In this document: positions 41,668 through 53,310 of the stretch, piece after piece
Numbering within the stretch: position 1 is the first letter of the stretch
Layout of the letters: each line of letters begins with the position of its first letter
Origin: Thermobifida alba
GTDB taxonomy: Bacteria; Actinomycetota; Actinomycetes; Streptosporangiales; Streptosporangiaceae
Assembly (NCBI RefSeq): GCF_023208015.1
Contig: NZ_CP051627.1
Location: 434,001-498,000, forward strand
DNA length: 64,000 bases
Direction of reading: 5' to 3'
The notes under the pieces: model-generated
The model's database searches: none
Told to the model about the DNA's origin: nothing
The model's input: the letters and a program-made list of their open reading frames with translations, nothing else
Translations under genes and position numbers: made by a program

Positions 41668-42600
41668 ATGAGACTGGTCTTCGCGGGCACGCCCGAGGTG
41701 GCCGTGCCGTCCCTGGACGCGCTGCTCGCCTCCGGGCACGAGGTGGCCGCGGTCGTCACCCGGCCCGACGCGACCGCGGGGCGGGGCCGGCGGGTCTCGG
41801 CCAGCCCGGTGGCGCGCCGGGCCGCCGAGGCCGGGATCGAGGTCCTCAAACCCGCCCGGGCCGACGACCCCGACTTCCTCGACCGGCTGCGGGCCATCGC
41901 CCCCGACTGCTGCCCGGTCGTGGCCTACGGCGCGCTGCTGCGCCAAGAAGCGCTCGACATCCCCCGGCACGGCTGGGTCAACCTGCACTTCTCGCTGCTT
42001 CCCGCCTGGCGCGGGGCCGCCCCCGTGCAGCACGCCGTCCTGCACGGCGACGACATCACCGGGGCCACCACCTTCCGCATCGAACCGGAACTGGACTCCG
42101 GACCGGTCTACGGCACGGTCACCGAACCCATCGGCCCCCATGACACCAGCGGGGAGCTGCTGGAACGCCTGGCGCACTCGGGCGCCGAACTGCTCGTGCG
42201 CACCCTGGACGGCATCGCCAGGGGCGAACTCGCCCCCCGTCCGCAGAGTACCGAGGGCGTCACCTACGCCCCCAAGCTCACCCCCGAGGACGCGCGCGTC
42301 GACTTCACCGCCCCCGCCCTGCACGTCGACCGGCTCGTCCGCGCCTGCACCCCCGCGCCCGGCGCGTGGACCCTCTTCCGCGGCGCCCGCCTCAAACTCG
42401 GCCCGGTCCGGGTGTGCGCCGACACCCCCGCCCTGCCCCCCGGACAGCTCGCGGTCACCCGCAGGGAGGTCCTGGTCGGCACCGCCACCCACCCGGTGCG
42501 GCTCGGCGACGTGCAACCGCAGGGCAAGAAGCCCATGCCCGCCGCGGACTGGGCGCGCGGCGTCCGCCCCGGCGACGGCGAGCGCCTCGGGGAGCAGTGA
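41668..42600 (+). CDS. fmt: Methionyl-tRNA formyltransferase
   Basis: Formylates initiator Met-tRNA using 10-formyl-THF. The 310-residue protein has [18 protein letters not shown] at the start, VAYGALL, the formyl-THF motif [19 protein letters not shown] and [13 protein letters not shown] near the end. ATG 41668, after GTGGGG, is preferred over the 44-residue upstream extension. rsmB follows 87 bp downstream, a conserved pair. Confidence 0.95.
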   Translation: MRLVFAGTPEVAVPSLDALLASGHEVAAVVTRPDATAGRGRRVSASPVARRAAEAGIEVLKPARADDPDFLDRLRAIAPDCCPVVAYGALLRQEALDIPRHGWVNLHFSLLPAWRGAAPVQHAVLHGDDITGATTFRIEPELDSGPVYGTVTEPIGPHDTSGELLERLAHSGAELLVRTLDGIARGELAPRPQSTEGVTYAPKLTPEDARVDFTAPALHVDRLVRACTPAPGAWTLFRGARLKLGPVRVCADTPALPPGQLAVTRREVLVGTATHPVRLGDVQPQGKKPMPAADWARGVRPGDGERLGEQ

Positions 42601-42687
42601 GGGACCGGTGCGGAGGGATACCCTCGTTGATGTGGGGCCCACCACAGTGAACAGTGCAGACACGACCAGGCGCGAGGCGGCTCAACC

Positions 42688-44121
42688 GTGACCGAGAGAT
42701 CCCGATCCCCGTACCGCTCCACCCGACGCGGACGCGGCGGCCCCGTACCGCAGCCCCGCCGCCCCCGCGACCCGGCCCGCCGCGCCGCCTACGACGTGCT
42801 GAACGCGGTGCAGAGCCGCGACGCCTACGCCAACCTGCTGCTCCCGGTCCTCCTCCGGGAGCGCGGGATCACCGGGCGCGACGCCGCGCTGGCCACCGAA
42901 CTGACCTACGGCACACTGCGCCGCCAGGGGTCCTACGACGCCGTCCTGGACGCCTGCGTGGACCGCTCGCTGCGCTCCGTGGACGCCGAGGTCCTGCCGC
43001 TGCTGCGGATGGGCGCGCACCAGCTGCTGTCCATGGACGTGCCCCAGCACGCCGCGGTCAGCACCACCGTCGACCTGGCGCGCCGGGTCGTCGGCCACCA
43101 CCGCTCCCGGTTCGTCAACGCCGTGCTGCGCAAGGTCAGCGCCCGCGGCCTGGAGGAGTGGCTGTCCGCCCTGGCCCCCGACCGGCGGACCGACCCCGTG
43201 GGACACCTCGCGGTGACCCACAGCCACCCCCGCTGGGTGGTCCAGGCGCTCGCCGAGGCCCTGGGGGAGGAGCCCGCGGGCGGCCTGGCCGAGACCGAGC
43301 GGCTGCTCGCCGCGCACAACGAGCGCCCGCTGGTGACCCTGCTCGCCAAGCCCGGCCGTGCCACGGTCGCGGACCTGGCCGACGAGGGCGCCGCCCCCGC
43401 GCGCTACTCGCCGTACGCGGCGGTCCTGCCCGAGGGCGACCCGGGCGCGCTGCAGACGGTCCGGCAGGGGCGCGCGGCGGTGCAGGACGAGGCCAGCCAA
43501 CTGGTCGCCCTGGCGTTGAGCCGCGTCCCCGTCGACGGGGCGGACGGGCGGTGGCTCGACATGTGCGCCGGCCCCGGAGGCAAGGCGGCCCTCCTGGCCG
43601 GGCTCGTCGGAGAACGCGGCGGACACCTGCTGGCCGCCGAGGTGCAGCCCGCACGCGCCGGACTGGTCGCCCGCGCGGTGCACCGCTCGGTCGGCGACTC
43701 CGCCCGCGTGGTCGTGGCCGACTCCACCCGGCCGCCGTGGCGCGACGGCGTCTTCGACCGGGTCCTGGTGGACGCCCCGTGCACCGGGCTGGGCGCACTG
43801 CGCCGCCGTCCCGAGGCGCGCTGGCGGCGCACCCCCGACGACCTCACCGAACTCGTCCCGCTGCAGCGCGCCCTGCTGGAACGGGCGCTGGACGCGGCGC
43901 GCCCCGGCGGAGTGGTCGGCTACGTCACCTGCTCACCCCACCTGGCCGAGACCCGCGGCGTGGTCACCGGGGTCCTGGCCGGGCGGGACGACGCCGAGCT
44001 CCTCGACGCCGCGCGCCACCTGCCCGAAGTGCCCGGCGTCGCGGTCGACCGCTTCGTGCAGTTCTGGCCGCACCGGAACGGGACCGACGCGATGTTCCTG
44101 GCCCTGATCCGCAAACGCTGA
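42688..44121 (+). CDS. rsmB: 16S rRNA m5C967 methyltransferase RsmB
   Basis: A 477-residue protein with an N-terminal NusB-like RNA-binding domain (about 28-165: [19 protein letters not shown] onward) and a C-terminal SAM-dependent methyltransferase domain. [15 protein letters not shown] binds [22 protein letters not shown] holds the release cysteine, and YVTCSPH contains the nucleophilic cysteine. The GTG start at 42688 is used; the basic first 25 residues are variable. Confidence 0.94.
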   Translation: MTERSRSPYRSTRRGRGGPVPQPRRPRDPARRAAYDVLNAVQSRDAYANLLLPVLLRERGITGRDAALATELTYGTLRRQGSYDAVLDACVDRSLRSVDAEVLPLLRMGAHQLLSMDVPQHAAVSTTVDLARRVVGHHRSRFVNAVLRKVSARGLEEWLSALAPDRRTDPVGHLAVTHSHPRWVVQALAEALGEEPAGGLAETERLLAAHNERPLVTLLAKPGRATVADLADEGAAPARYSPYAAVLPEGDPGALQTVRQGRAAVQDEASQLVALALSRVPVDGADGRWLDMCAGPGGKAALLAGLVGERGGHLLAAEVQPARAGLVARAVHRSVGDSARVVVADSTRPPWRDGVFDRVLVDAPCTGLGALRRRPEARWRRTPDDLTELVPLQRALLERALDAARPGGVVGYVTCSPHLAETRGVVTGVLAGRDDAELLDAARHLPEVPGVAVDRFVQFWPHRNGTDAMFLALIRKR

Positions 44122-44164
44122 GCCGGTCCGACCCGCGCGGCCAGCCCCAATACACTCTTCTTCC

Positions 44165-44833
44165 GTGGCAATCCAGATCTCACCCAGCATCCTCTCCGCC
44201 GACTTCGCGCACCTGGCCGACGAGGCCGAAGCGGTCGCCGGTTCCGCCGACTGGCTGCACGTCGACGTCATGGACAACCATTTCGTGCCCAACCTCACCC
44301 TGGGCCTGCCGATCGTGGAGTCCCTGCTCAAGGCGGCGTCGCTGCCGCTGGACTGCCACCTGATGATCGAGGACCCGGACCGGTGGGCGCCGGCCTACGC
44401 CGAGGTGGGCGCGCAGAGCGTCACCATCCACGCCGAGGCGGCCAAGGCCCCGGTGCGCACGCTGCGTACGATCCGCGCGGCCGGGGCCCGGGCGGGGCTG
44501 GCCCTCAACCCCGCCACCCCGGTCGACGCGTACGCGGACCTGCTGGGCGAGATCGACATGCTGCTGGTGATGTCGGTCGAGCCGGGGTTCGGCGGCCAGA
44601 AGTTCCTCGACCTGGTGCTGCCCAAGATCCGCCGTGCCCGTGAGCTCATCCGCAACGCCGACGCCGCGGTGTGGCTCCAGGTGGACGGCGGGGTGAGCGC
44701 CGAGACGATCGAGCGGTGCGCCGAAGCCGGGGCCGACGTCTTCGTGGCGGGGTCCGCGGTCTACGGGGAGAAGGACCCGGCGGCGGCCGTGGACAAGCTG
44801 CGGGAGCTGGCGGAACGGGCCGCCCGGCACTAG
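44165..44833 (+). CDS. rpe: Ribulose-phosphate 3-epimerase
   Basis: Interconverts ribulose 5-phosphate and xylulose 5-phosphate. The 222-residue TIM barrel has [53 protein letters not shown] and WLQVDGGVS, covering metal and phosphate ligands. A TACACT -10 (44151-44156) ends 8 nt before GTG 44165, giving an essentially leaderless mRNA. It supplies ribulose 5-phosphate, a substrate for the RibB half of the ribBA product downstream. Confidence 0.96.
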   Translation: MAIQISPSILSADFAHLADEAEAVAGSADWLHVDVMDNHFVPNLTLGLPIVESLLKAASLPLDCHLMIEDPDRWAPAYAEVGAQSVTIHAEAAKAPVRTLRTIRAAGARAGLALNPATPVDAYADLLGEIDMLLVMSVEPGFGGQKFLDLVLPKIRRARELIRNADAAVWLQVDGGVSAETIERCAEAGADVFVAGSAVYGEKDPAAAVDKLRELAERAARH

Positions 44834-44989
44834 CCGCCGCCCGCCGCGCGGCACCTCCCCGCCCTCCCCTCCGCCCAGCCGACCGGTCCGCGCCGGTCGG
44901 CTGCCGCCGCATGGCCCCGCCCCGGTGACCGGACCCCGGTCTGGTGGCGGAATACCCCCTCGTGGCACACTTGTTGGCGAAAGTACGAA

Positions 44990-45116
44990 CGCGTGCTCCG
45001 GGGTCGGTGAAAGTCCGAACCGGCGGTGACAGTCCGCGACCCGGCCGAAGCCATCGGCTGGTTGAACCGGTGGAATTCCGGTACCGACGGTGAAAGTCCG
45101 GATGGGAGGTAGTACG
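44990..45116 (+). promoter_or_regulatory. FMN riboswitch (RFN element)
   Basis: Conserved parts are GGGGTCGGTGAAAGTCCGAA, CCGGCGGTGACAGTCCGCGA, GGTGGAATTCCGGTACCGAC and GGTGAAAGTCCGGATGGGAG, with CTCC (44996-44999) closing P1 against GGAG. FMN binding should reduce expression of ribE-ribM-ribBA-ribH. Confidence 0.96.
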
Positions 45117-45182
45117 TGTCGGATCAGTGCGGCGCCCGCTGCGGCGTCCCGCCGCGGTCCAGTGGTGACTGACGTCGCCTTA

Positions 45183-45207
45183 CCCCGGAGCCTGACCAGG
45201 CTTGGGG
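45183..45207 (+). promoter_or_regulatory. Ribosome-binding-site sequestering hairpin of ribE
   Basis: CCCC (45183-45186) with GGGG (45204-45207) and AGCCT (45189-45193) with AGGCT (45198-45202) hide the GGGGGAAGG ribosome binding site. This suggests the riboswitch acts on translation. Confidence 0.6.
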
Positions 45208-45219
45208 GAAGGCTCTCGC

Positions 45220-45837
45220 ATGTTCACCGGAATCGTCGAGGAACTCGGCACCATCGTCGACACCGTCCCGGTGGGCGGGGACGCGACCGACGCGGTCCGG
45301 CTCGTCGTCCACGGTCCCGAGGTCACCTCGGACGCCTCACCCGGCGACTCCATCGCGGTCAACGGGGTGTGCCTGACCGTCACCGAACTGGACGGCGGCC
45401 GGTTCGGCGCCGACGTCATGAAGGAGACCCTGGACCGCTCCAACCTGGGCGCCCTCACCGCCGGGTCCCCGGTGAACCTGGAGCGCGCGGCCAAGGTCTC
45501 GGCGCGGCTGGGCGGCCACATCGTGCAGGGCCACGTGGACGGCACCGGCGTCGTCACCGAACGGGTCCCCGGCACGGACTGGGAGACCGTCACCTTCTCG
45601 CTTCCGCCGCACCTGTCCCGCTACGTCGTGGAGAAGGGCTCCATCGCCGTGGACGGGGTCAGCCTCACCGTCGCGGCGCGCACCGACGACTCCTTCACCG
45701 TGAGCCTGATCCCCACCACCCTGCGGGAGACCACCCTCGGCTTCGCCGCGGCGGGCACACGGGTCAACCTTGAGGTCGACATCGTGGCCAAGTACGTCGA
45801 GAGCCTGCTGGGCGAGCGCGTGGGCGGTGCCCGGTGA
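45220..45837 (+). CDS. ribE: Riboflavin synthase alpha chain
   Basis: Dismutates two lumazines to riboflavin. The 205-residue protein has the two tandem lumazine-binding halves: [10 protein letters not shown] with [13 protein letters not shown], and [14 protein letters not shown] with [16 protein letters not shown] 45220 follows GGGGGAAGG. It is the first gene after the FMN riboswitch; ribD, often first in such operons, is not in the window. It overlaps the next gene by 4 bp. Confidence 0.95.
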   Translation: MFTGIVEELGTIVDTVPVGGDATDAVRLVVHGPEVTSDASPGDSIAVNGVCLTVTELDGGRFGADVMKETLDRSNLGALTAGSPVNLERAAKVSARLGGHIVQGHVDGTGVVTERVPGTDWETVTFSLPPHLSRYVVEKGSIAVDGVSLTVAARTDDSFTVSLIPTTLRETTLGFAAAGTRVNLEVDIVAKYVESLLGERVGGAR

Positions 45838-46496
45838 ACGGTTCGGGAGCGGCGTGGCTGGAGTGGGCCTACGCCGGGTTCACCCTGTTCGGCGAGCACG
45901 TGCGCTGGGCCGACCTGGTCGGCAACCTCGCCGCCCTGGCCACCGTGGCGCTGGCGATCCGCCGCACCATCTGGACCTGGCCGGTGCAGCTCACCGGGAC
46001 CTTCCTGCTGTTCGCGGTCTCGGTCGACGCCCACCTCGTCGGCAACGCGCTCAAGCAGGTGATCATCGCGGCCCTGGCCGCCTACGGCTGGTACCGCTGG
46101 GCGAGCGGCATGCGCGGGGACGGCGACCTGCCGGTGCGCCCCGCCACCGGAGCCGAACGGCTCCGCCTGGTCGCCGCCCTGACCGCGGGGACCGTCGCGG
46201 TCGGCTGGTTCTTCACCGTCACCGGCTGGTCCTGGGCCCCGTGGCTGGACGCCTTCATCTTCGTCGGCAGCGCGGTCGCGATGTACGCCCAAAGCCGCGG
46301 CCTCGTCGACTTCTGGGTGGTGTGGATCGTCGTGGACATGGTGGGCATCCCCATCACCCTGATGTCCGGCCTGTGGGTCAGCGGCATCGTCTACGGAGTC
46401 TTCTTCGTGCTCGCCGTCACGGGGCTCCGCGACTGGACGCGCCACTACCGGCTCCGCCGGGACCGCGAGGCGGCCCTGCTGGAAGCACCCGCCTGA
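45834..46496 (+). CDS. ribM: PnuC-type riboflavin transporter RibM
   Basis: A 220-residue membrane protein with seven or so helices of the PnuC fold (for example [37 protein letters not shown] and [18 protein letters not shown]). PnuC members inside FMN-regulated operons (RibM of Corynebacterium and Streptomyces) carry riboflavin by facilitated diffusion. GTG 45834 overlaps the ribE stop (GTGA), placing it firmly in the riboflavin operon. Confidence 0.9.
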   Translation: MNGSGAAWLEWAYAGFTLFGEHVRWADLVGNLAALATVALAIRRTIWTWPVQLTGTFLLFAVSVDAHLVGNALKQVIIAALAAYGWYRWASGMRGDGDLPVRPATGAERLRLVAALTAGTVAVGWFFTVTGWSWAPWLDAFIFVGSAVAMYAQSRGLVDFWVVWIVVDMVGIPITLMSGLWVSGIVYGVFFVLAVTGLRDWTRHYRLRRDREAALLEAPA

Positions 46497-46546
46497 ACCG
46501 CCGCGACCACCCCCAGCCCGCACCGCCGCACCTGAGGAGTCTTTCC

Positions 46547-48293
<1,747 letters not shown>

Positions 48294-48319
48294 GGCCACG
48301 GGAAGAGGGGAAACCAGGC

Positions 48320-48820
48320 GTGCCGACACGGGACGTGGGAGACGAGGACAGGGTGGACGGTTCGAGGCGGCGGGCCCCGCAGGCGTTGCCGGTGACCTTC
48401 CGGCCGCGCAACATCCGTTTCGTCGCCTACGGCCTCGCCGTGCTCATCATGGCCACCATGGCGGCTCTTGCGGTCATCATGCCCGAGGGCTGGGGCCTGC
48501 AGGACCGGGTCTTCCTCCTCCTGCTGGGCGTGGCGATCGGGGGCGGGCTGCGCTTCCTGGCCCGTCCCCGCCTGGAGCTGACCGAGGAGCGGGTGACGGT
48601 GGTCAACTCCATCCGCACCCACGTGCTGGTCTGGCCGGAGATCATCGACGCGCGCATGCCGGTGGGGGAGCCCTGGCCCAGCATCGACCTGGCCGACGGT
48701 TCCACGCTGGCGGTGATGGCCATCCAGAGCAGCGACGGGGACCTGGCCCGGGCCAACCTCGACGAGTTCCGGCGCCACCTGCGCGAGCGCGGCGAGGCGG
48801 TGGAACCGGGACGGGACTGA
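48320..48820 (+). CDS. PH-domain membrane protein, Rv1417-like
   Basis: A 166-residue protein with two adjacent transmembrane helices (about 35-55 and 60-78) followed by a bacterial PH-like domain (VTVVNSIRTHVLVWPEIIDA, SIDLADGSTLAVMAI). Such proteins follow ribH in many actinobacteria, including Rv1417 after ribH in M. tuberculosis (from memory). Function is unknown. GTG 48320 behind GAGGGG is chosen. It is probably cotranscribed with ribH, 26 bp away. Confidence 0.8.
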   Translation: MPTRDVGDEDRVDGSRRRAPQALPVTFRPRNIRFVAYGLAVLIMATMAALAVIMPEGWGLQDRVFLLLLGVAIGGGLRFLARPRLELTEERVTVVNSIRTHVLVWPEIIDARMPVGEPWPSIDLADGSTLAVMAIQSSDGDLARANLDEFRRHLRERGEAVEPGRD

Positions 48821-48937
48821 GGCCGACGCGGCGCCGGCCGTCCCCCCGCGAGGTAGGAATCCTTCAAACTTCAGCGCGAAAAGGTCAAAACACGGCTGGG
48901 CGGAGAACCTTCTCCGGTGCGTGAGCGTCCTAGGAGC

Positions 48938-49054
48938 ATGGGCGTCAAGAACTGGGGAAGGAAATACCGCCACCAGGGCCGAATCGACCGGATCGTGATC
49001 ACGCTGCTCTGGCTGACCGTCGTCGTCCTGGCGCTGGTCTCGATCCTCACCTGA
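48938..49054 (+). CDS. Small single-pass membrane protein (38 residues)
   Basis: An ORF beginning MGVKNWGRKYRHQGRIDRI, basic, then an uninterrupted hydrophobic helix (IVITLLWLTVVVLALVSIL, residues 19-37) ending LT-stop. AGGAG lies 3 nt before the ATG, closer than ideal. A CGGAGAA/TTCTCCG dyad lies at 48900-48917. The charge-then-helix layout and high GC third positions support coding; no family is recognised. Confidence 0.5.
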   Translation: MGVKNWGRKYRHQGRIDRIVITLLWLTVVVLALVSILT

Positions 49055-49105
49055 GGCCTCACCCGAGGCCGGCCCCGGGACCGCGGGCGCGCCGCCGTGC
49101 CGCGG

Positions 49106-50014
49106 TCACTCCGGGGCGGAGGTGATGCCGAAGGACGACTCGACGCTCTGACCCGGCTCCAGCACGATCAGGTCGGTTCCGGTGGCGAACGCGTTGGGCG
49201 GGCAGGTCATCGGCTCCACCGCCAGGTGGCGGCGGCGCTCCGGACCGGGGTAGTCGGCGGAGAACACCTGCAGCCACCGGTAGCTGTCGTCGGCCCACAG
49301 GCCCACCGCGGCCTCCCCCGCGCTCAGCACCGTCCAGGAGCGGCCGGTCCCGTCGCCGCTCAGACCGGTGAAGGCGGTGTCCAGGACGGTCGGGCCCACC
49401 CGCCGCGGCGTGCGGAAGTCGTAGTCGGTGCCGGCCACGGAGCGGACCGGGCCGACGGGGATCATCCGCTCGTCGGCGGGCAGCCACTCGGAGGCCGGAA
49501 GCTGCAGCGTGACCTCGTCCACCGGCAGTCCCAGGGTGAGGTAGTTGTGACTGCCGTGGCCGTAGGGCGCAGGCCGGTCGCCCGTGTTGCGCGCCCCGAT
49601 CCGCACGCTCAGCCCCAGTTCGGGGTCGAGCGCGTAGTCCACCCAGAACTCCATCCGGAACGGGTAGCCGGGGGCGCCCTCGAAGGCGAGGCCGAAGCGG
49701 ACCGAGTCGGCCGTGGTCCGGCTCGGCTGCCACGGCAGGGCGCTGGTCAGCCCGTGGATCGCGTTGTCCAGTGCGGGCTCGGTGATCTCCAGTTGGTACT
49801 CGACCCCGTCGAAGGAGTACCGGCCGTGGTCGATCCGGTTCGGCCACGGGATGAGGACCTGTCCCTGCGCCAACTGCGGAGGACCCTCGGGGTACCCCCA
49901 CACGAGGTCCCGTTCGCCCCAGTGCAGCGTGCGCAGCGCCGCGCCGAGCGAGTCGACTGTGGCCCGGTACTTTCCCGCCTCCAACGTCATGGTGGAATGG
50001 GAACCCTCGGTCAT
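49106..50014 (-). CDS. Aldose 1-epimerase (galactose mutarotase family)
   Basis: A 302-residue beta-sandwich sugar mutarotase. Family marks are QGQVLIPWPNRIDHGRYSF, NAIHGLTSALPW with the catalytic His, GHGSHNYLTL with the second His, and a C-terminal VLEPGQSVESSFGI. It probably interconverts aldose anomers. ATG 50014 is used, with ATG 49990 as an alternative. A TATATT promoter and a 13-bp palindrome overlapping its start point indicate sugar-responsive repression. Confidence 0.88.
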   Translation of the reverse strand: MTEGSHSTMTLEAGKYRATVDSLGAALRTLHWGERDLVWGYPEGPPQLAQGQVLIPWPNRIDHGRYSFDGVEYQLEITEPALDNAIHGLTSALPWQPSRTTADSVRFGLAFEGAPGYPFRMEFWVDYALDPELGLSVRIGARNTGDRPAPYGHGSHNYLTLGLPVDEVTLQLPASEWLPADERMIPVGPVRSVAGTDYDFRTPRRVGPTVLDTAFTGLSGDGTGRSWTVLSAGEAAVGLWADDSYRWLQVFSADYPGPERRRHLAVEPMTCPPNAFATGTDLIVLEPGQSVESSFGITSAPE

Positions 50015-50045
50015 TTTCTGCCGCCGTTCTCCGTTTGTGGGGTTG

Positions 50046-50087
50046 GCAAACCGTTTGCGAATATAACCCTTTTCCGCTTCCCGGAAA
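50046..50087 (-). promoter_or_regulatory. Promoter and LacI-type operator of the aldose epimerase
   Basis: On the minus strand CGGAAA-type -35 (50082-50087, TTTCCG) and TATATT (50060-50065) are about 16 bp apart. GCAAACCGTTTGC (50046-50058), a perfect dyad around one central base, covers the start point. Confidence 0.6.
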
Positions 50088-50200
50088 CCGCCGCGGCAGA
50101 GGGAGGTTGGTCACGCTGCGCTTCTGGCCTGGTGCATCGCGTTTCTAAGAGTTTGGTTAATTCTTCTTCGGCGTACCGGGCCGAGGAACGGGTGCCGGAA

Positions 50201-52714
50201 TCAGCCGACCAGCATCGCGGAGGGCATCAGAACCCCCATGAACAGGAAGAACAGTCCGTGGGCGAGGACGCGGACCACCACCAGCGCGCTGGCGGCCACC
50301 GCCAGGCGGTAGGCGACCAGCCGGGTGCGGGCCCTGCGGTGCGTGTTGGCCGCCGTCCGGCCCAGGGCGAGCAGCAGCACCCCCAGCAGCACCGGGAACC
50401 ACCACACCAGGCCGATCCCGGCGGGCAGCAGCCCCAGCAGCGCGGAGCAGGCCTGGGCCACCAGGCCGACCAGCCCGTTGTCCCGGACCGCCTCCGCCCA
50501 GCCGAACGCGGTCACCACCCACTCCTGCGTGCTGAACAGCCCGCCCTGGGACTCCCACAGCCACAGCCCGGCGCCGTCCAGGAAGCCCGCGAGTGCGGCG
50601 GGGCGGGCGAACCGGCGGCAGCGGCCCGCCGTCATGGCCCGCTGCACCTGCTCCATGCCGCGCTGCACCCGGCGCGCCTCGCGGCGGCGGCGCCGCTCCT
50701 CCCGGGCCTCCGGGGAGGCCCAGGCCCGCGGGTCCGCGGTGGCGCGGCGCTTCTCCCACTGCTGCGCCACCCGGCTCCGGGCGGCCGACCACCTGGTCTC
50801 GGCCGAGGCCGTGAAGCGGTCCCAGCGCTGCCGCCGCCGCTCGCGTGCCGCAGCCCGCGCGCGGGCGCGCTGCGCGGCCCCCGCCTGGACCGCCCCGGGC
50901 AGCAGGAGCACCGCCGCGACCAGGGCCGCCCGGGTGCCGCGCGCGGTGCGGTCGCCGCGCAGCGCCGTGGTGCGCTGCTCGGCCCACCACCGGGCGCGGG
51001 CGGCGTCGCTGCGCCGGCCGGGCAGCCACGACTGCGCCAGCAGCAGCCGCCGGTAGCGTCCCGTCGCCTCGGGGTCCAGGACGAGCTCGGTGGCGCGCGC
51101 CCAGGCCGCGTCCCAGTCGTGCTCCTCGGGCTCGGTGAAACCGGGAGTCCGGGCCAGGCCCGCCACGGTGGTCCGCACCTGGCGCATGATGAGCGGCACC
51201 TCGTGGTGGACCAGTTCCAGCAGCTGGCAGCGCCGGGTCTCCTGGCTGCGGCACCGGGGGTGCTCGCACCAGTGCCGGGCCGCCGACTCCAGGGCGCCGA
51301 ACTCGATCGCCTCGCGCAGCACGGCCTGCCGGGTGCTCTCGCCCCGGGCCAGTTCCAGCACCCCCTCGGCGCTGACCTGGTGGCCGCGGTAGCGCGGCGG
51401 CAGCCCGGGCACGTACTGGGCGGCCAGTGCGCTGATCGCGGCGTGCGCCCGCTCGGGGTGGTCGCGGACCCGCTCCAGGGGAGCGTGGTCGAAGGTGAGG
51501 TCGTGGACCTCGCGGGCCAGCCAGGTCCGCAGTTCCTGGTGGCGGCGCTGCAACCAGACCGCCCCCTTGTCGAAGCGGTCCATCAGGTCGAAGGCGAGGC
51601 TGGGCGGGTCCTCGTGGGACATGCCCTCGAAGGTGATCGGCCGGTGCCGGCGCGGCCGGGTCACGGTGGGGCGTTCGCCGCGCAGCCACCGGCGCACCTG
51701 GGCGTCGCCCCAGCGGGCCTTGGGGTCGGGGGTGAGCAGGCCGCGGACCAGCAGCCGCCAGTGCCCGTCGGCGACGGCGGAGACGTCCACCTCGGTGTTG
51801 CGGGCGGTCAGCCAGTTGCCGCTGCGCGGGGGGCGCCGCCCGGTGACGAGCTCGTGGGCGATGACGCCCAGCGACCACCACGCCGCCGGCGCCTCGCGGC
51901 GGCCCTCGACGACCTCGGGGGCGGCGTAGGCCTCGGTGACGGCCTGGCCGCCGTAGACCTGGCTCATGGTGGCGCGGACCGCCCCGCCGAAGTCGGTCAG
52001 CGCGAACACCGGCGGATCCAGGGAGCGGATCAGCAGGTTCTCCGGTTTGACGTCGGTGTGGTTGTAGTTCAGCGACTCCTGCCAGTGCCGCAGGCAGTCG
52101 GCGACGGCCTCGACGACCGCGCGGGCGCGCTCCTCGGGGAGCGGGGCCTGGTCGATGAGCGTGCGCAGGGAGCCCAGCGCGAAGTACTCCTGGGCCTCCC
52201 AGGCGATCTCCTCGCCCCAGGGGGTGCGCGCGTACCCGTAGCCGTGGATGGCGGGCACGTGCGGGCCGGCCGTGCCCAGGGCGCGCAGCCGGTCCAGGAG
52301 GTCCCGGTTGAGGTCGTGGCCCGCCCGGTACAGCTTGAGCGCGAGCTGGTGGCCCCGCCCCTCCTCGCCCGCGGGCACGGCCCGGTAGACCACGGCCTCG
52401 CCGCCCGCGCCGACGTACTCCTGGACCGTGTAGCGTTCGCGCAGCTCGGCGGGGATGCGGTACTCGACCTCGCTGGCCGGGCCCTCCAGGACCCGCCAGG
52501 CGAGGCGGCCCAGCGCTCCCCGGCGGCGCGCGGGCGCGCCCAGCACCGCGGTGCGCCCGGGGGCGGTGTCGAGCCGCCGGGTCGCGCCGGGGCGCAGCAG
52601 CGCGGTGAGCCTGCGGGTCGCCCCGGGGTCGGGGGCGCTGATCCGGGCGGTCGGCTCGACCGCGTCGATCCTGCGGGTGGGCGAGTCGGGGTCGGAGGGT
52701 TCGGGAACTGCCAT
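50201..52714 (-). CDS. Large membrane-anchored Ser/Thr kinase-like protein
   Basis: An 837-residue protein. The kinase domain (about 95-375) has VGAGGEAVVYRAV as the glycine loop, LALKLYRAG with the ATP lysine, HTDVKPENLL (Thr in place of Arg in HRD) and LTDFGG. A long middle region contains HWCEHPRCRSQETRRC, a possible metal site, then an Arg-rich coiled segment and about four C-terminal transmembrane helices from about 700. The C-terminal membrane anchor and non-RD loop set it apart from PASTA kinases. ATG 52714 is the homology start. No partner gene is evident. Confidence 0.8.
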   Translation of the reverse strand: MAVPEPSDPDSPTRRIDAVEPTARISAPDPGATRRLTALLRPGATRRLDTAPGRTAVLGAPARRRGALGRLAWRVLEGPASEVEYRIPAELRERYTVQEYVGAGGEAVVYRAVPAGEEGRGHQLALKLYRAGHDLNRDLLDRLRALGTAGPHVPAIHGYGYARTPWGEEIAWEAQEYFALGSLRTLIDQAPLPEERARAVVEAVADCLRHWQESLNYNHTDVKPENLLIRSLDPPVFALTDFGGAVRATMSQVYGGQAVTEAYAAPEVVEGRREAPAAWWSLGVIAHELVTGRRPPRSGNWLTARNTEVDVSAVADGHWRLLVRGLLTPDPKARWGDAQVRRWLRGERPTVTRPRRHRPITFEGMSHEDPPSLAFDLMDRFDKGAVWLQRRHQELRTWLAREVHDLTFDHAPLERVRDHPERAHAAISALAAQYVPGLPPRYRGHQVSAEGVLELARGESTRQAVLREAIEFGALESAARHWCEHPRCRSQETRRCQLLELVHHEVPLIMRQVRTTVAGLARTPGFTEPEEHDWDAAWARATELVLDPEATGRYRRLLLAQSWLPGRRSDAARARWWAEQRTTALRGDRTARGTRAALVAAVLLLPGAVQAGAAQRARARAAARERRRQRWDRFTASAETRWSAARSRVAQQWEKRRATADPRAWASPEAREERRRRREARRVQRGMEQVQRAMTAGRCRRFARPAALAGFLDGAGLWLWESQGGLFSTQEWVVTAFGWAEAVRDNGLVGLVAQACSALLGLLPAGIGLVWWFPVLLGVLLLALGRTAANTHRRARTRLVAYRLAVAASALVVVRVLAHGLFFLFMGVLMPSAMLVG

Positions 52715-52884
52715 CGGGAAGCGACGCTCCAGGGACGGTCGGGCCGGTGGTCGGCCTCTTGCACCAGGGTAGGGGACCCGCGGGGGCGGTGCCGGTGGCC
52801 GCGGGCCCGGGTCACTCTGTTGGACGCGGTGGAGCGCGCCGCGGATGCGTCCGGAGCGGATTTCGTGCCGCCGGGCGGCGGGGC

Positions 52885-53205
52885 CTAGGGCTGCGCGCCC
52901 TCCTCCCCGCGCGGGGGCACGCCCAGGCGCTCGCAGGCCTGCCGGTACAGCCGCACCACCTCGGCGCGGATCTGCGCGCGCTCGGTGATCGGCTGCGACC
53001 ACGGGATGCGCACGACGACCTCGCGGCCGGCGACGGTGGCGGAGTACTCGCCCGCCGTGCCGTCCAGGCCGGTCATCCGTGCCGCGGTCGCCTCGGGCCG
53101 GCCGCCGAGGGCCCGGACGATGAGCAGGGTGTCCTCGGGGTGGTCGGCGTTCATGTGCCCGGTGACGGCGGCGACGACCTCGGGGGAGAACGGGTTGGCG
53201 GACAC
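52885..53205 (-). CDS. DUF2470-domain protein
   Basis: A 106-residue protein with the DUF2470 signature HMNADHPEDTLLIVRALGG, seen at the C-terminus of heme-iron utilisation (HugZ-like) proteins but here alone. It may bind heme or a tetrapyrrole; function is unproven. GTG 53205 has AAAGGG upstream. It lies between the kinase and yceI on the same strand but 100 bp or more from either. Confidence 0.8.
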   Translation of the reverse strand: MSANPFSPEVVAAVTGHMNADHPEDTLLIVRALGGRPEATAARMTGLDGTAGEYSATVAGREVVVRIPWSQPITERAQIRAEVVRLYRQACERLGVPPRGEEGAQP

Positions 53206-53310
53206 GCTGGAACCCTTTCGTGCGCGGACGGACGGGGCCGCCGACGCTGCTGGTCGGCGGCCCCATCACGATAGCGGCAGCCCCGCGGGGCGGCGGTGTC
53301 CCGAGGGGGA

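Noticed and set aside
49097-52888. A 1263-codon open frame on the plus strand
   Set aside because: It lies antisense to the aldose epimerase and large kinase genes, both of which have clear domain motifs; long antisense frames are expected at this GC content.
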